From a virus: DNA of 45,255 nt. Numbering within the stretch: the stretch's first letter is position 1; each line of letters opens with the position of its first letter. The DNA lies in IMG/VR virus record IMGVR_UViG_3300026488_000004, positions 1 to 45,255 of that record. One strand, given 5' to 3'. Shown one piece after another: positions 27,093 to 33,491 of this stretch. The position numbers and the translations under genes were made by a program. A model generated the notes under the pieces. It was not told the origin of the DNA. It worked only from the letters and a program-made list of their open reading frames with translations, and made no database searches.

Positions 27093-27093
27093 A
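27079..27093. promoter_or_regulatory. palindromic operator candidate
   Basis: TTTGCA, three bases, TGCAAA: a perfect 6-3-6 palindrome covering the -35 element of the leftward promoter. Likely binding site of a dimeric regulator, possibly one encoded by this phage. Confidence 0.45.
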
Positions 27094-27304
27094 TAAACAA
27101 TAAAGTCCTCCTTAATATTTTTTCATTCTACCTCCTTGATTAAGCAACCTGTGGAAGAGGTTTTCATCCTTTTTCCTCTTTCTTACACTTAACTTTAAAT
27201 TACCTTGGTTCCGAAGTTGGTTCATTAAGGCAAACCTTCCTAATCCAAAATTTTATATAAAAACAATGATTGAAAATTTAATATAAAAATCTATGGTGAC
27301 TTGA

Positions 27305-27320
27305 CTATTGAAATCAATAG
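27305..27320. promoter_or_regulatory. palindrome CTATTGA-AA-TCAATAG
   Basis: A perfect 7-2-7 palindrome in the divergent region, next to a weak rightward promoter match (TTGAAA 27308, TATAAA 27333, spacing 19). A possible operator for rightward early transcription. Confidence 0.4.
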
Positions 27321-27447
27321 TTGGATTTTAATTATAAAAATTTAAGGGTTTTAATCTAAACCACCCCTTCTCTCTAAAATCAGATCCCCCCCCTATGTCC
27401 GTGAAAAAGAATTCTTTTACCTTGGTTCTGTACTTGGTTCTGTGTTC

Positions 27448-27482
27448 GTGTTTTTTATTTTTTCTTGCGAAATAAAAAACAC
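27448..27482 (+). promoter_or_regulatory. perfect 13-bp AT-rich hairpin in the leader of the 39-residue ORF
   Basis: GTGTTTTTTATTT (27448-27460), a 9-base loop and AAATAAAAAACAC (27470-27482) pair without mismatch. It ends just before the AAAGGAG of the next gene, so it is in the 5' leader. Its U-rich stem is not a normal terminator; mRNA stabilisation or protein binding are possible. Confidence 0.5.
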
Positions 27483-27497
27483 TTAAAGGAGTATAAA

Positions 27498-27617
27498 ATG
27501 ATCTACTACATTATCAATCATAAGAACCAACGCGTAGTAGTCAATGGAATGGTTAGAGAGATGAAAAGATTAGGATACAGAGTATATAAAATCAGAGAAT
27601 TTGCCTTTATTAAATGA
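27498..27617 (+). CDS. 39-residue basic protein
   Basis: ATG after AAAGGAGTATAAA, a strong site, opens a 39-codon frame ending TGA at 27617. The product is very basic and beta-leaning (MIYYIINHKNQRVVV at its start). It is the first gene of the rightward block and is followed by a hairpin. Function unknown; the leader resembles those at 28688 and 28844. Confidence 0.6.
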   Translation: MIYYIINHKNQRVVVNGMVREMKRLGYRVYKIREFAFIK

Positions 27618-27625
27618 AAGGCAAA
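27600..27625 (+). terminator. hairpin at end of 39-residue gene
   Basis: TTTGCCTTT (27600-27608), 8-base loop, AAAGGCAAA (27617-27625), followed by GTTCTCTTTTA. The stem overlaps the stop codon. A plausible weak rho-independent terminator or attenuator. Confidence 0.5.
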
Positions 27626-27697
27626 GTTCTCTTTTATTGTGCAGTATCAGGTAGTTAAATATAGTTGTAAAAATCAATAAATCAAAAGGGAAGGACT

Positions 27698-28192
27698 ATG
27701 AAAGTAGTAAAAAGAAACGTAAGTAAAGTAAATAACTTAAGAGACTTCTTTGTAAGAGAATTGAATTCAGAACCAATGAGTTCTGATATAGTAAAAGAAA
27801 GTATCGTGAATGGAAACAGATTTAGAGTGTTCTGTCATTTGTATGACGATAATCTAAAAGTAGTAGTAAGCGTATGGAATGAACAAGCTGGCATAGATTT
27901 AGGTATAAGAGAATATAGTATTCTTCTATTTTCAGATGAAAAACTTAAAATCAAATTACCCAATGAAAGTGTGGGATTAGCGATAGTAGAACTACTAGAA
28001 AGCTATAATGTTAGCTTAGAACCGTTTGGTTCTGGATATAGCACTGAATGGATGATTAACGACACCGAAACAACAATGAGTAAAATCTGGTTTAGTGAAG
28101 ACTTTAAATACTTTTCAATCACTACTAAAGAAATAGAACCAATAGAAGAAACCATTAGCAAAGAAGTATTATTGGATAAGTTAGGGCTTTAA
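27698..28192 (+). CDS. hypothetical protein
   Basis: A 164-residue acidic protein, mixed alpha/beta, without a recognised domain and without membrane segments. Start follows AAGGGAAGGACT. It stands alone between hairpins on both sides, which suggests its own transcript. Such free-standing early genes in phages are often host-takeover or anti-defence proteins, but nothing in this sequence shows that. Confidence 0.65.
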   Translation: MKVVKRNVSKVNNLRDFFVRELNSEPMSSDIVKESIVNGNRFRVFCHLYDDNLKVVVSVWNEQAGIDLGIREYSILLFSDEKLKIKLPNESVGLAIVELLESYNVSLEPFGSGYSTEWMINDTETTMSKIWFSEDFKYFSITTKEIEPIEETISKEVLLDKLGL

Positions 28193-28226
28193 GCCTTAAC
28201 TCTATTTTTTTTATGCTTACGCATAA
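28185..28226 (+). terminator. tandem small hairpins after 164-residue gene
   Basis: GGCTT-T-AAGCC (28185-28195) is followed by AACTCTATTTTTTTTATG, then TTATGC-TTAC-GCATAA (28211-28226). The first stem plus T-run is terminator-like. Confidence 0.5.
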
Positions 28227-28260
28227 TCAACTGTAAATAATTACACAAAAGGAGTTCAAA

Positions 28261-28527
28261 ATGATGTTAATTATAAGTGGGGTATTTATGGCATTTAACC
28301 TATTAATCATCCTACATAAACTTAGAAAGTTTATGATACTAAATGCTTTAGTAGACTTATTATTTCTAGGCATTATTGTGGTTCTTACAGCAGGAACGTA
28401 TAGTGGATTAGCTACTGGTATGATAGCTTCCACAATAGTATCAGGATATCTATGGTTCTATCCTTTAAGAGAACCAAAACTGATTAGAAAAATGAAAAAT
28501 AAAATAAAAGGCAAATCTCAACAGTAG
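28261..28527 (+). CDS. small membrane protein
   Basis: An 88-residue protein with two to three hydrophobic helices (LIISGVFMAFNLLIILH, LVDLLFLGIIVVLTAG and a weaker third ending SGYLWFYPL) and a basic tail KIKGKSQQ. Start follows AAAAGGAGTTCAAA, and a strong terminator ends the unit. A superinfection-exclusion or membrane-modifying role is common for such genes but is not shown here. Confidence 0.65.
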   Translation: MMLIISGVFMAFNLLIILHKLRKFMILNALVDLLFLGIIVVLTAGTYSGLATGMIASTIVSGYLWFYPLREPKLIRKMKNKIKGKSQQ

Positions 28528-28546
28528 AGATACCTAAAATCTCACT

Positions 28547-28583
28547 ACATAAACTCAATAGAAAAACGCTATTGAGTTTATGT
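28547..28583 (+). terminator. strong hairpin with 15-bp perfect stem
   Basis: ACATAAACTCAATAG (28547-28561), loop AAAAACG, CTATTGAGTTTATGT (28569-28583), then ATTTTATAG. The stem is perfect and the position is right after the membrane gene, a good rho-independent or processing hairpin. Confidence 0.7.
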
Positions 28584-28700
28584 ATTTTATAGTATGTTTA
28601 TATTAAAAAAAAGAAAGTTCTTTAAACAGAACCAACGAGAGAGGTTAATATGGATAAATTTGAAAAAGTTTAGTTATTAATTTGGTTAAAGGGGTATAAA

Positions 28701-28856
28701 ATGAAAACTGTTAAATTCTTGTTAGCTAAAACAATATTTGATTTATATTTATTTAAAAAACCTATGAGGTATTATACAGAAGTTGATTGGTTCTTAAACA
28801 GATGGTGTATAAACACTTTTAATGAATATAAGAGATATATAGAAAAAGGAGTATAA
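28701..28856 (+). CDS. 51-residue basic aromatic protein
   Basis: ATG after AAAGGGGTATAAA. The 51-residue product is rich in Lys, Tyr, Phe and Trp (for example DWFLNRWCINTF). Followed at once by the next gene (TAA then ATG). No family recognised. Confidence 0.55.
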   Translation: MKTVKFLLAKTIFDLYLFKKPMRYYTEVDWFLNRWCINTFNEYKRYIEKGV

Positions 28857-29024
28857 ATGAGAAACAAATTTATTCTGTTAATGGATGATTATATCATAGG
28901 GATATATGACAGTTTAACTGAAGCAAAAAGAGAAAAGCAGGAAATCTTAAAAGTTTTCATTAAGAACCATTGTAAAGACTGCAGGAGAATTAAACTAACA
29001 ATAAGACAAAAGGTTTTTAAATGA
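28857..29024 (+). CDS. 55-residue protein with CxxC
   Basis: ATG after AAAAAGGAGTATAA. The product opens with a beta strand (KFILLMDDYIIGIYDS), continues as a charged helix (TEAKREKQEIL), and ends in a basic Cys-containing tail (HCKDCRR). The single CxxC is not enough for a zinc site alone. Overlaps the next gene as ATGA. Confidence 0.55.
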   Translation: MRNKFILLMDDYIIGIYDSLTEAKREKQEILKVFIKNHCKDCRRIKLTIRQKVFK

Positions 29025-29194
29025 TTGGTTGTGTTTTAGCTTTTACGATACAGGCTTATAACATTGATTTAGATAAAGTTGAAAGAATAAAGATATACAG
29101 ATGTGAAAGAAGGGGTGGTTTTGATATTGTTAAAACAGAACCAACAGGTAGAGAATGTGGTTTTCAAGTAATTGATGGTAAACAATACTGGTAG
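29021..29194 (+). CDS. 57-residue protein, Cys-containing
   Basis: ATG at 29021 overlaps the upstream stop (ATGA), so it is coupled. The 57 residues include three Cys and a beta-rich pattern (KVERIKIYRCERRGGFDIV). Similar in layout to the small strand-rich proteins phages encode in this region. Function unknown. Confidence 0.5.
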   Translation: MIGCVLAFTIQAYNIDLDKVERIKIYRCERRGGFDIVKTEPTGRECGFQVIDGKQYW

Positions 29195-29223
29195 TGTTTT
29201 ATCAAAAAGTAAAAGGAATAACA

Positions 29224-29589
29224 ATGTGTAATGTAAAAGAATTACAGGAATTTGTAGAGGAATACTGGAAAAGTGATTTTGATATAGAAGTAGAATGTAA
29301 GGATATGCCAACAAAGATTGCTATATTTAGCGTAGATCACTATCAAAATTACTGGACATATAACCCAAATAAATGGCATTTTGGAGGATACAGACTTTTT
29401 GTTTTTCCAGATGTAGAGTTTTATCCTAAATATAAAAACTTTGTAAAAAGGCTTAAAGAACATGGAATTGAAGATGGAACTGTAGTAGATTTGGAAACAG
29501 CTAAGAAAATTGTTGAACTGATGTTTGGTTCTAAAAGAACAAAATATTCTGAAATAAAAGAAGCACTTGATGAAGTTGAAGAAGAGTAA
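29224..29589 (+). CDS. hypothetical acidic protein
   Basis: From the ATG at 29224, which follows AAAAGGAATAAC, the protein has 121 residues; a 10-codon longer frame lacks a site. It is Tyr/Trp-rich in the centre (HYQNYWTYNPNKW) and helical and acidic at the end. No domain recognised. It is the last gene before the operator-controlled RepL-like gene. Confidence 0.6.
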   Translation: MCNVKELQEFVEEYWKSDFDIEVECKDMPTKIAIFSVDHYQNYWTYNPNKWHFGGYRLFVFPDVEFYPKYKNFVKRLKEHGIEDGTVVDLETAKKIVELMFGSKRTKYSEIKEALDEVEEE

Positions 29590-29620
29590 ATATAATATAT
29601 ATATTATACTTTTTCTAAAA

Positions 29621-29636
29621 TCCCGTATTTTCGGGA
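29621..29636 (+). terminator. small hairpin TCCCG / CGGGA
   Basis: TCCCG (29621-29625), loop TATTTT, CGGGA (29632-29636), with a T-run only 14 bases later. A weak terminator ahead of the RepL-like operator region. Confidence 0.45.
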
Positions 29637-29651
29637 CTTTCGGAGATTTTT

Positions 29652-29670
29652 TGTGTCATAGTATGACACA
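29652..29670. promoter_or_regulatory. operator 1 of RepL-like gene
   Basis: TGTGTCATA-G-TATGACACA is a perfect 9-1-9 palindrome. Its right half contains the likely -35 TGACAC. Probably the site for a dimeric regulator, likely the product of the gene it precedes. Confidence 0.7.
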
Positions 29671-29693
29671 AATTAATAAAAATGTGTTATAAT
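29664..29693 (+). promoter_or_regulatory. promoter of RepL-like gene
   Basis: TGACAC (29664-29669) and TATAAT (29688-29693) are 18 bases apart. The -35 lies in operator 1 and the -10 in operator 2, so binding at both would block RNA polymerase fully. Confidence 0.65.
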
Positions 29694-29701
29694 ATGTCAC
29701 A
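29683..29701. promoter_or_regulatory. operator 2 of RepL-like gene
   Basis: TGTGTTATAATATGTCACA is an imperfect copy of operator 1, 31 bases on (three helical turns centre to centre), and includes the -10. Two same-face sites suggest cooperative repression. Confidence 0.65.
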
Positions 29702-29724
29702 AAAAGATAAAAGGGAGCTATAAA

Positions 29725-30180
29725 ATGCAATATGATGTTGAATATGTAGAACCAACAGAATTGGCGGGTAAGACAGTTGTCATCAAAGAACTAAAAAAAC
29801 CATATTATTCTGAACCATACCATTGCAAATTCACACTTGTTGGTTCTAAATTAGGAAATGAGTATTCTTTATTTTTGACTTTATTTAATGCTTTTAAACT
29901 AAAAGAAATGGTATTAATTGAATATTTATTTAGATATATGAACAAAGAAAACATTATTGAAATAAAGAAAGAAAAAATAATCTCTGAACTAAATATAAGT
30001 ATGAGAACTTTATACAGATGGTTAAAAGCCCTTGAAAAAGAAGATTTGATGGTAAAAATATCGAAAGACAAATATATGATTAACCCACAAATTGTTATTA
30101 ATTACAGAAAGGTAAAAAACAGAAAAATACCAGATTTAGTTGAACAATATAGAACTTATAAATTAAAACTTAAACAATAA
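29725..30180 (+). CDS. RepL-like winged-helix protein (initiator or regulator)
   Basis: A 151-residue protein. Residues about 65-130 form a winged helix: a helix ending YLFRYMNKEN, a recognition part ISELNISMRTLYRWLKALE, and a wing ending KYMINPQIVI. The YMINP end and overall layout recall RepL-type plasmid replication initiators. It is preceded by its own promoter inside two palindromes, which fits autoregulation by an initiator or repressor. Start follows AAGGGAGCTATAAA. If it is an initiator, the palindromes or the array at 44212 are candidate targets. A pure transcription factor is the alternative. Confidence 0.6.
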   Translation: MQYDVEYVEPTELAGKTVVIKELKKPYYSEPYHCKFTLVGSKLGNEYSLFLTLFNAFKLKEMVLIEYLFRYMNKENIIEIKKEKIISELNISMRTLYRWLKALEKEDLMVKISKDKYMINPQIVINYRKVKNRKIPDLVEQYRTYKLKLKQ

Positions 30181-30227
30181 TCCTCTCTCTTGGTTCTATT
30201 TATGAAATTTTTTTGAAAGGATAAAAC

Positions 30228-30440
30228 ATGCAAAAAAAAGAAAAATGTTTAAAACTTTTAGGATTGATTTTTTATGAAAATAATCTCAAAAAAGTAGAGC
30301 AATTGTTGAATCTTATTAAAAATGAAGAAGATTTAATTAAAATTTTTAAAGAATTAAATGAAAATTATTGGAATAACAACGTTAATGACTATATAAAAGA
30401 ATTTGAAAAATTAAACAAATATAAAAAGGAGAACAAATGA
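30228..30440 (+). CDS. small helical protein
   Basis: A 70-residue, very Lys/Asn/Glu-rich helical protein without a recognised domain. Start follows GAAAGGATAAAAC; it overlaps the next gene as ATGA. Its A-rich coding sequence has no copy of the dispersed repeat. Confidence 0.55.
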   Translation: MQKKEKCLKLLGLIFYENNLKKVEQLLNLIKNEEDLIKIFKELNENYWNNNVNDYIKEFEKLNKYKKENK

Positions 30441-30745
30441 AAAACAAATACTATTTCTCCGTTCATGCAGAAGACTATGATGAAGCTATTGAGAAAGCCA
30501 AAGAAGAAAGGGATACAATTATCCCTGAGTTAATCAAAAGGAACCAAAACTCATTTATTCTTGAACTTACAGTACCTGTAAGATTTCATGAGAAAATAGA
30601 TGAATATGAGGACAGAACAGTATGTGAATATGAAGTAGAGATTAATGAGTTATTTGATGATACGATTGACTGTATTGAATGGTTTTCATTTTGGGTTAAA
30701 GAGTTGCAGGAAGAATTAGAAAAATGTAAAAAGGATAAAAAATGA
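30437..30745 (+). CDS. hypothetical acidic protein
   Basis: A 102-residue protein, rich in Glu and Asp. The N-terminus resembles small phage proteins of the form YYFSVHAEDYDEAIEKA, and a central beta part and acidic helix follow. Coupled to both neighbours by 4-base overlaps. Function unknown. Confidence 0.6.
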   Translation: MKNKYYFSVHAEDYDEAIEKAKEERDTIIPELIKRNQNSFILELTVPVRFHEKIDEYEDRTVCEYEVEINELFDDTIDCIEWFSFWVKELQEELEKCKKDKK

Positions 30746-30936
30746 CAGTAACACTTACACAAAAGGAACTGTTGGTTCTAATTAATAATTACCTTAAATC
30801 AGAACCAAAGGTTGATAGGGTTTCAGTAGAAGTAGAAACAGAAACTGGGCTAAGAGATATTATTTCTTTTAGAGAGGACAGATGGTTTGTTGGTTCTTTT
30901 ATTAAAGATGAAATTAAAAATGAAGAAAGGAATTAA
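30742..30936 (+). CDS. small hypothetical protein
   Basis: A 64-residue protein, helical start (TQKELLVLINNYL) and beta centre (DRVSVEVETETG). It ends just before the Sak4-like gene and is in the same operon. Function unknown. Confidence 0.55.
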   Translation: MTVTLTQKELLVLINNYLKSEPKVDRVSVEVETETGLRDIISFREDRWFVGSFIKDEIKNEERN

Positions 30937-30938
30937 GT

Positions 30939-31610
30939 ATGGGAATATTAGTAGATATTGTAGGATTTTCAGGAACAGGTAAAAGCACAAGTATAAGAAC
31001 TTTATTAAATAAAGATGGAAAATTTGATAAAGATACATTCTTAATAAGAGTATTAAAAAAACCATTACCGTTTAAAAATAAACTAAAACCTTGGGATCCC
31101 GAAAAAAAAGAAGGTGATTATATCTTTATAGACAGGGCTGATTTAGCTTCAAAAGCTATTGAAAAGTTTGCTAATGAATATGGCAAAAAAAGAATCATAC
31201 TTGATGATTCAACATTTTTTATGACAAAGTATTTCATGGACACAGCGTTTCAAAAAGGATATGATAAATTTACAGAAAATGGAAAATATTATTATGATGC
31301 TTTGGTTGCAGGTGAAAACACACCAGAAGATTGCAGAGTATATTTCGTGAACCATCTTGAAGAAACAAATACAGGTTATCTAAAAGTAAAAACAATAGGA
31401 AAGATGCTTGATGAGAAAGTAGATATTCCAGCAATGTTTACAGTTGTGTTGCAATCAATGAGAACTGAAGACGGATATTGGTTCTTAACTAACAAAAGAA
31501 CAGATGCAGATATTGCAAAAAGTCCAGCGGATATGTTCAATAAAACATTAATTCCAAATGATTTAGCATTAGTTGATAAAACTATATGCGAATATTATGA
31601 TATTAAATAA
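30939..31610 (+). CDS. Sak4-like P-loop ATPase, recombination
   Basis: A 223-residue RecA-core ATPase. Walker A is GFSGTGKST (residues 9-17) right at the N-terminus. A Walker B-like strand IILDDS follows near 86, and VYFVNHLEE near 133 matches the late strand of Sak4/AAA_24 phage proteins. Such proteins bind single-stranded DNA and promote annealing or strand exchange with the phage SSB, which is encoded nearby at 32809. Start follows GAAAGGAATTAAGT. A Rad51-type loader role fits the absence of a full recombinase elsewhere. Confidence 0.78.
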   Translation: MGILVDIVGFSGTGKSTSIRTLLNKDGKFDKDTFLIRVLKKPLPFKNKLKPWDPEKKEGDYIFIDRADLASKAIEKFANEYGKKRIILDDSTFFMTKYFMDTAFQKGYDKFTENGKYYYDALVAGENTPEDCRVYFVNHLEETNTGYLKVKTIGKMLDEKVDIPAMFTVVLQSMRTEDGYWFLTNKRTDADIAKSPADMFNKTLIPNDLALVDKTICEYYDIK

Positions 31611-31668
31611 AGATACAGAAGATTTGTATGATATGCAAAAAATTATTGATAAAATAAAAGGAGAATAA
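31597..31668 (+). CDS. possible 23-residue ORF
   Basis: ATG at 31597 lies inside the end of the Sak4-like gene and opens 23 codons ending TAA at 31668, just before the next gene, whose AGGAGAA site lies in its last codons. No clear ribosome-binding site of its own. May only be a coupling frame. Confidence 0.25.
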   Translation: MILNKDTEDLYDMQKIIDKIKGE

Positions 31669-31669
31669 T

Positions 31670-32122
31670 ATGAGTATCAGATTAAGAGCAAATTTGGATT
31701 ATCTTTTAGAGGATAAAGACTTGCATTTTGATATGACAAATGGGAAAAAATTAGCAATAAAAACAAAATGCGGACAGGTTTTAGTTACCTTTAACGATTT
31801 GGTTTTTGCAAAAAAAGAACCAACAAAAAGTGAAATTGATTTCGTTAAAGAAGTTCTTAAAAAACAAATTAATGAAATCAATAAAAAAATTAAAAGATTG
31901 AAAGAGCTTGAACAAAATGAACCAGAAAAAATAAAATTTTATAAAAAATGGAACAAAGAAGATGTTTACGAAGTAGCTACAAATGATTTAGAGTTTGACT
32001 TTAATATAAAAACAAAAGAAATTTCTAATATTAAAATAGAAGCAAACAATGTAAGAGAAATTGAAGAAAAATTAAAACAAATACATCATTTAATGCAAAA
32101 GGCTGAAGAACGAATCAAATGA
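31670..32122 (+). CDS. hypothetical coiled protein
   Basis: A 150-residue protein: a beta-leaning N-terminus (NGKKLAIKTKCGQVLVTF), then long charged helices (EINKKIKRLKELEQNEPE). No family recognised. Start follows AAAGGAGAATAAT. In the replication operon, between the Sak4-like and SSB-like genes. Confidence 0.6.
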   Translation: MSIRLRANLDYLLEDKDLHFDMTNGKKLAIKTKCGQVLVTFNDLVFAKKEPTKSEIDFVKEVLKKQINEINKKIKRLKELEQNEPEKIKFYKKWNKEDVYEVATNDLEFDFNIKTKEISNIKIEANNVREIEEKLKQIHHLMQKAEERIK

Positions 32123-32190
32123 CAAGAGGAAAAGGATAGTATTATAAACGAATTAAATCAAAACTGTAATATCTGATAAGGAGGTGAAAA

Positions 32191-32445
32191 ATTGAATTAG
32201 ATATAAATAAAATTCCTTATAAACATAAGCAATATTTAAAAGAACAATTCAACCGTTTAAATAAAGAACCGACCAAACCAAGAACAAGCTGTTTTCATCC
32301 TTTAAAAACAGACAATGGTTGGTTCTATTATGTGTTCGGTTGGTTAAAAGACAAATGGGTAGTCAGAGTGTTTGACGATGATGAAGAAGCTGTAAAAGCT
32401 TGGATGGAGCTTGAAGAATATCAAGAAAAGTTTAACAAGGAGTAA
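32191..32445 (+). CDS. 84-residue protein with apparent AUU start
   Basis: An 84-residue frame begins at ATT (32191), 6 bases after a perfect GGAGG, with an in-frame TGA two codons upstream (between GGAGG and ATT) and no ATG, GTG or TTG near the site. The product has normal composition (YKHKQYLKEQFNRL near the start, NGWFYYVFGWLKD in the middle) and includes two dispersed words. The frame is tightly joined to the next gene (TAA-AG-ATG). Either AUU is used, as in infC, or a substitution has removed ATG (ATG to ATT). Confidence 0.6.
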   Translation: MELDINKIPYKHKQYLKEQFNRLNKEPTKPRTSCFHPLKTDNGWFYYVFGWLKDKWVVRVFDDDEEAVKAWMELEEYQEKFNKE

Positions 32446-32447
32446 AG

Positions 32448-32621
32448 ATGGATAAAGAAATGCTTAAAATGGTTTTAGAATTAAAAGAAGAAGAAATTAA
32501 AGCAAAAATAAGAGAATGCTTGGATCTTTCTTATGACAAGAGTTATATCTTGGTTAAAAATGAAGAAAAATTAGCCGAATTACTTAATATTGAATTAAAA
32601 AAAGAAAAAGGAGATGAGTAA
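32448..32621 (+). CDS. 57-residue helical protein
   Basis: ATG at 32448 after AACAAGGAGTAAAG. The 57-residue product is Glu/Lys-rich and helical. Its stop overlaps the next start (TAATG). No family recognised. Confidence 0.55.
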   Translation: MDKEMLKMVLELKEEEIKAKIRECLDLSYDKSYILVKNEEKLAELLNIELKKEKGDE

Positions 32622-32809
32622 TGGATAGCACAACTTTAGAACATTTTGTAAATCAAATAATTTCTAAATTAAAAGAATTGGAAGAGGAACTTCCAAAGGT
32701 TAATAATAAAAGTGCTATGAGGAGATGCAGAAGAAGGACCATCGAATTGGAAAAAATGTTTAAAATTTTTAGAAAAGAAACTATTAAAAAAGAAAAAGGA
32801 GATAAATAA
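32621..32809 (+). CDS. 62-residue helical protein
   Basis: A charged, helical 62-residue protein with a basic patch (SAMRRCRRRTIELEK). Start overlaps the upstream stop and follows AAAAAGGAGATGAGTA. It ends at the start of the SSB-like gene. Function unknown. Confidence 0.55.
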   Translation: MDSTTLEHFVNQIISKLKELEEELPKVNNKSAMRRCRRRTIELEKMFKIFRKETIKKEKGDK

Positions 32810-33432
32810 TGAGTTGGTTAGACCAAGTAAATGTAACAGAATTAGAAGAACAGGAAAAAGAACAAGAGAATTTTAGAGGATTTGAACTTCCGGAATCAGG
32901 TGTGTATGAAATCACAATAGAACAAATATTTGTAGACAAAACACAAGGTGGAACTACATTCTTTTCTGTCATTGGTTCTCAAGGTAAGTTTCCTAACAAT
33001 GTAGAAATCAACCTAACAGGCTGGGATGTTCAAAGAATGGTTAAAAATAAAGATGGACAAACTAAAAATTCTAAAGGAGGGTATTACACAGGACTTATGT
33101 TGCTTGATAAGATTGCTAAATGTGCAGGAAAAAGAGTTACTGAATTAATACCTCAAAAAGGATATGTAGAAATCTTTGGACAACAAAGAGAAGTAGGAAT
33201 ATTTAAAGACCTATTAGGTAAAAAAGTTGTTATAGGAATTAGACATAGAAAATATGAAAAACAGGATAGTTCTGAAGGAACAGCGTTACAACTTGTTGAT
33301 GTTTGTTGTACGGGAAATGAAGAATGCAAAGAAAAACTTATTAAAAGGATTGAGAAACGTCCTATTGTTGAAGAGAGATCAAACAATCAACCAAGCAACA
33401 GTCAAACAAGCACTGATGACATTCAGTTCTAA
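32809..33432 (+). CDS. SSB-like protein (DUF669-type)
   Basis: A 207-residue protein with a beta-rich core like the phage DUF669 proteins (GVYEITIEQIFVDKTQGG near the start, then GYYTGLMLLDKIAKC and GKKVVIGIRHRKYE). A disordered Asn/Ser/Gln linker follows, and the protein ends in the acidic-aromatic tip TDDIQF, like DDIPF in bacterial SSB. That tip usually recruits replication and repair partners. It sits between Sak4-like and helicase-primase genes. Start follows AAAAGGAGATAAATA. DUF669-to-SSB function is inferred. Confidence 0.75.
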   Translation: MSWLDQVNVTELEEQEKEQENFRGFELPESGVYEITIEQIFVDKTQGGTTFFSVIGSQGKFPNNVEINLTGWDVQRMVKNKDGQTKNSKGGYYTGLMLLDKIAKCAGKRVTELIPQKGYVEIFGQQREVGIFKDLLGKKVVIGIRHRKYEKQDSSEGTALQLVDVCCTGNEECKEKLIKRIEKRPIVEERSNNQPSNSQTSTDDIQF

Positions 33433-33439
33433 TTTAACA

Positions 33440-33464
33440 ATCAGAACCACCTCTTGGTTCTGAT
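33440..33464 (+). terminator. repeat-pair hairpin after SSB-like gene
   Basis: ATCAGAACCA (33440-33449), loop CCTCT, TGGTTCTGAT (33455-33464): a perfect 10-bp stem made of two opposed dispersed words, in the only gap between the SSB-like and helicase-primase genes. No T-run of length follows. Probable terminator or mRNA processing/stability element. Confidence 0.65.
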
Positions 33465-33491
33465 GATTAAATTAGAAAAAAAGGATAATCT

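Larger units (their letters stand above)
27031..27497. other. non-coding divergent hub, possible origin region
   Basis: No convincing gene of useful size lies in these 467 bases. Contents: leftward promoter and operator (27063-27093); a small AACCT/AGGTT hairpin (27146-27162); variant repeat words at about 27203-27222; three similar AT-rich segments of the TTTTATATAAAAA type between about 27248 and 27345; the palindrome 27305-27320; an eight-C run near 27386; two tandem TTGGTTCT words at 27423 and 27435; and the hairpin 27448-27482. The AT-rich repeats would suit an unwinding element, but nothing proves an origin. Rightward genes start just after it. Confidence 0.5.

Noticed and set aside
27385-27393. 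C homopolymer in the intergenic hub as a regulatory phase-variable tract
   Set aside because: It lies in non-coding DNA far from a start codon; a sequencing-length uncertainty is as likely as function.
28651-28674. Seven-codon frame starting ATGGATAAATTTG
   Set aside because: Too short to support as a gene; no neighbour coupling.
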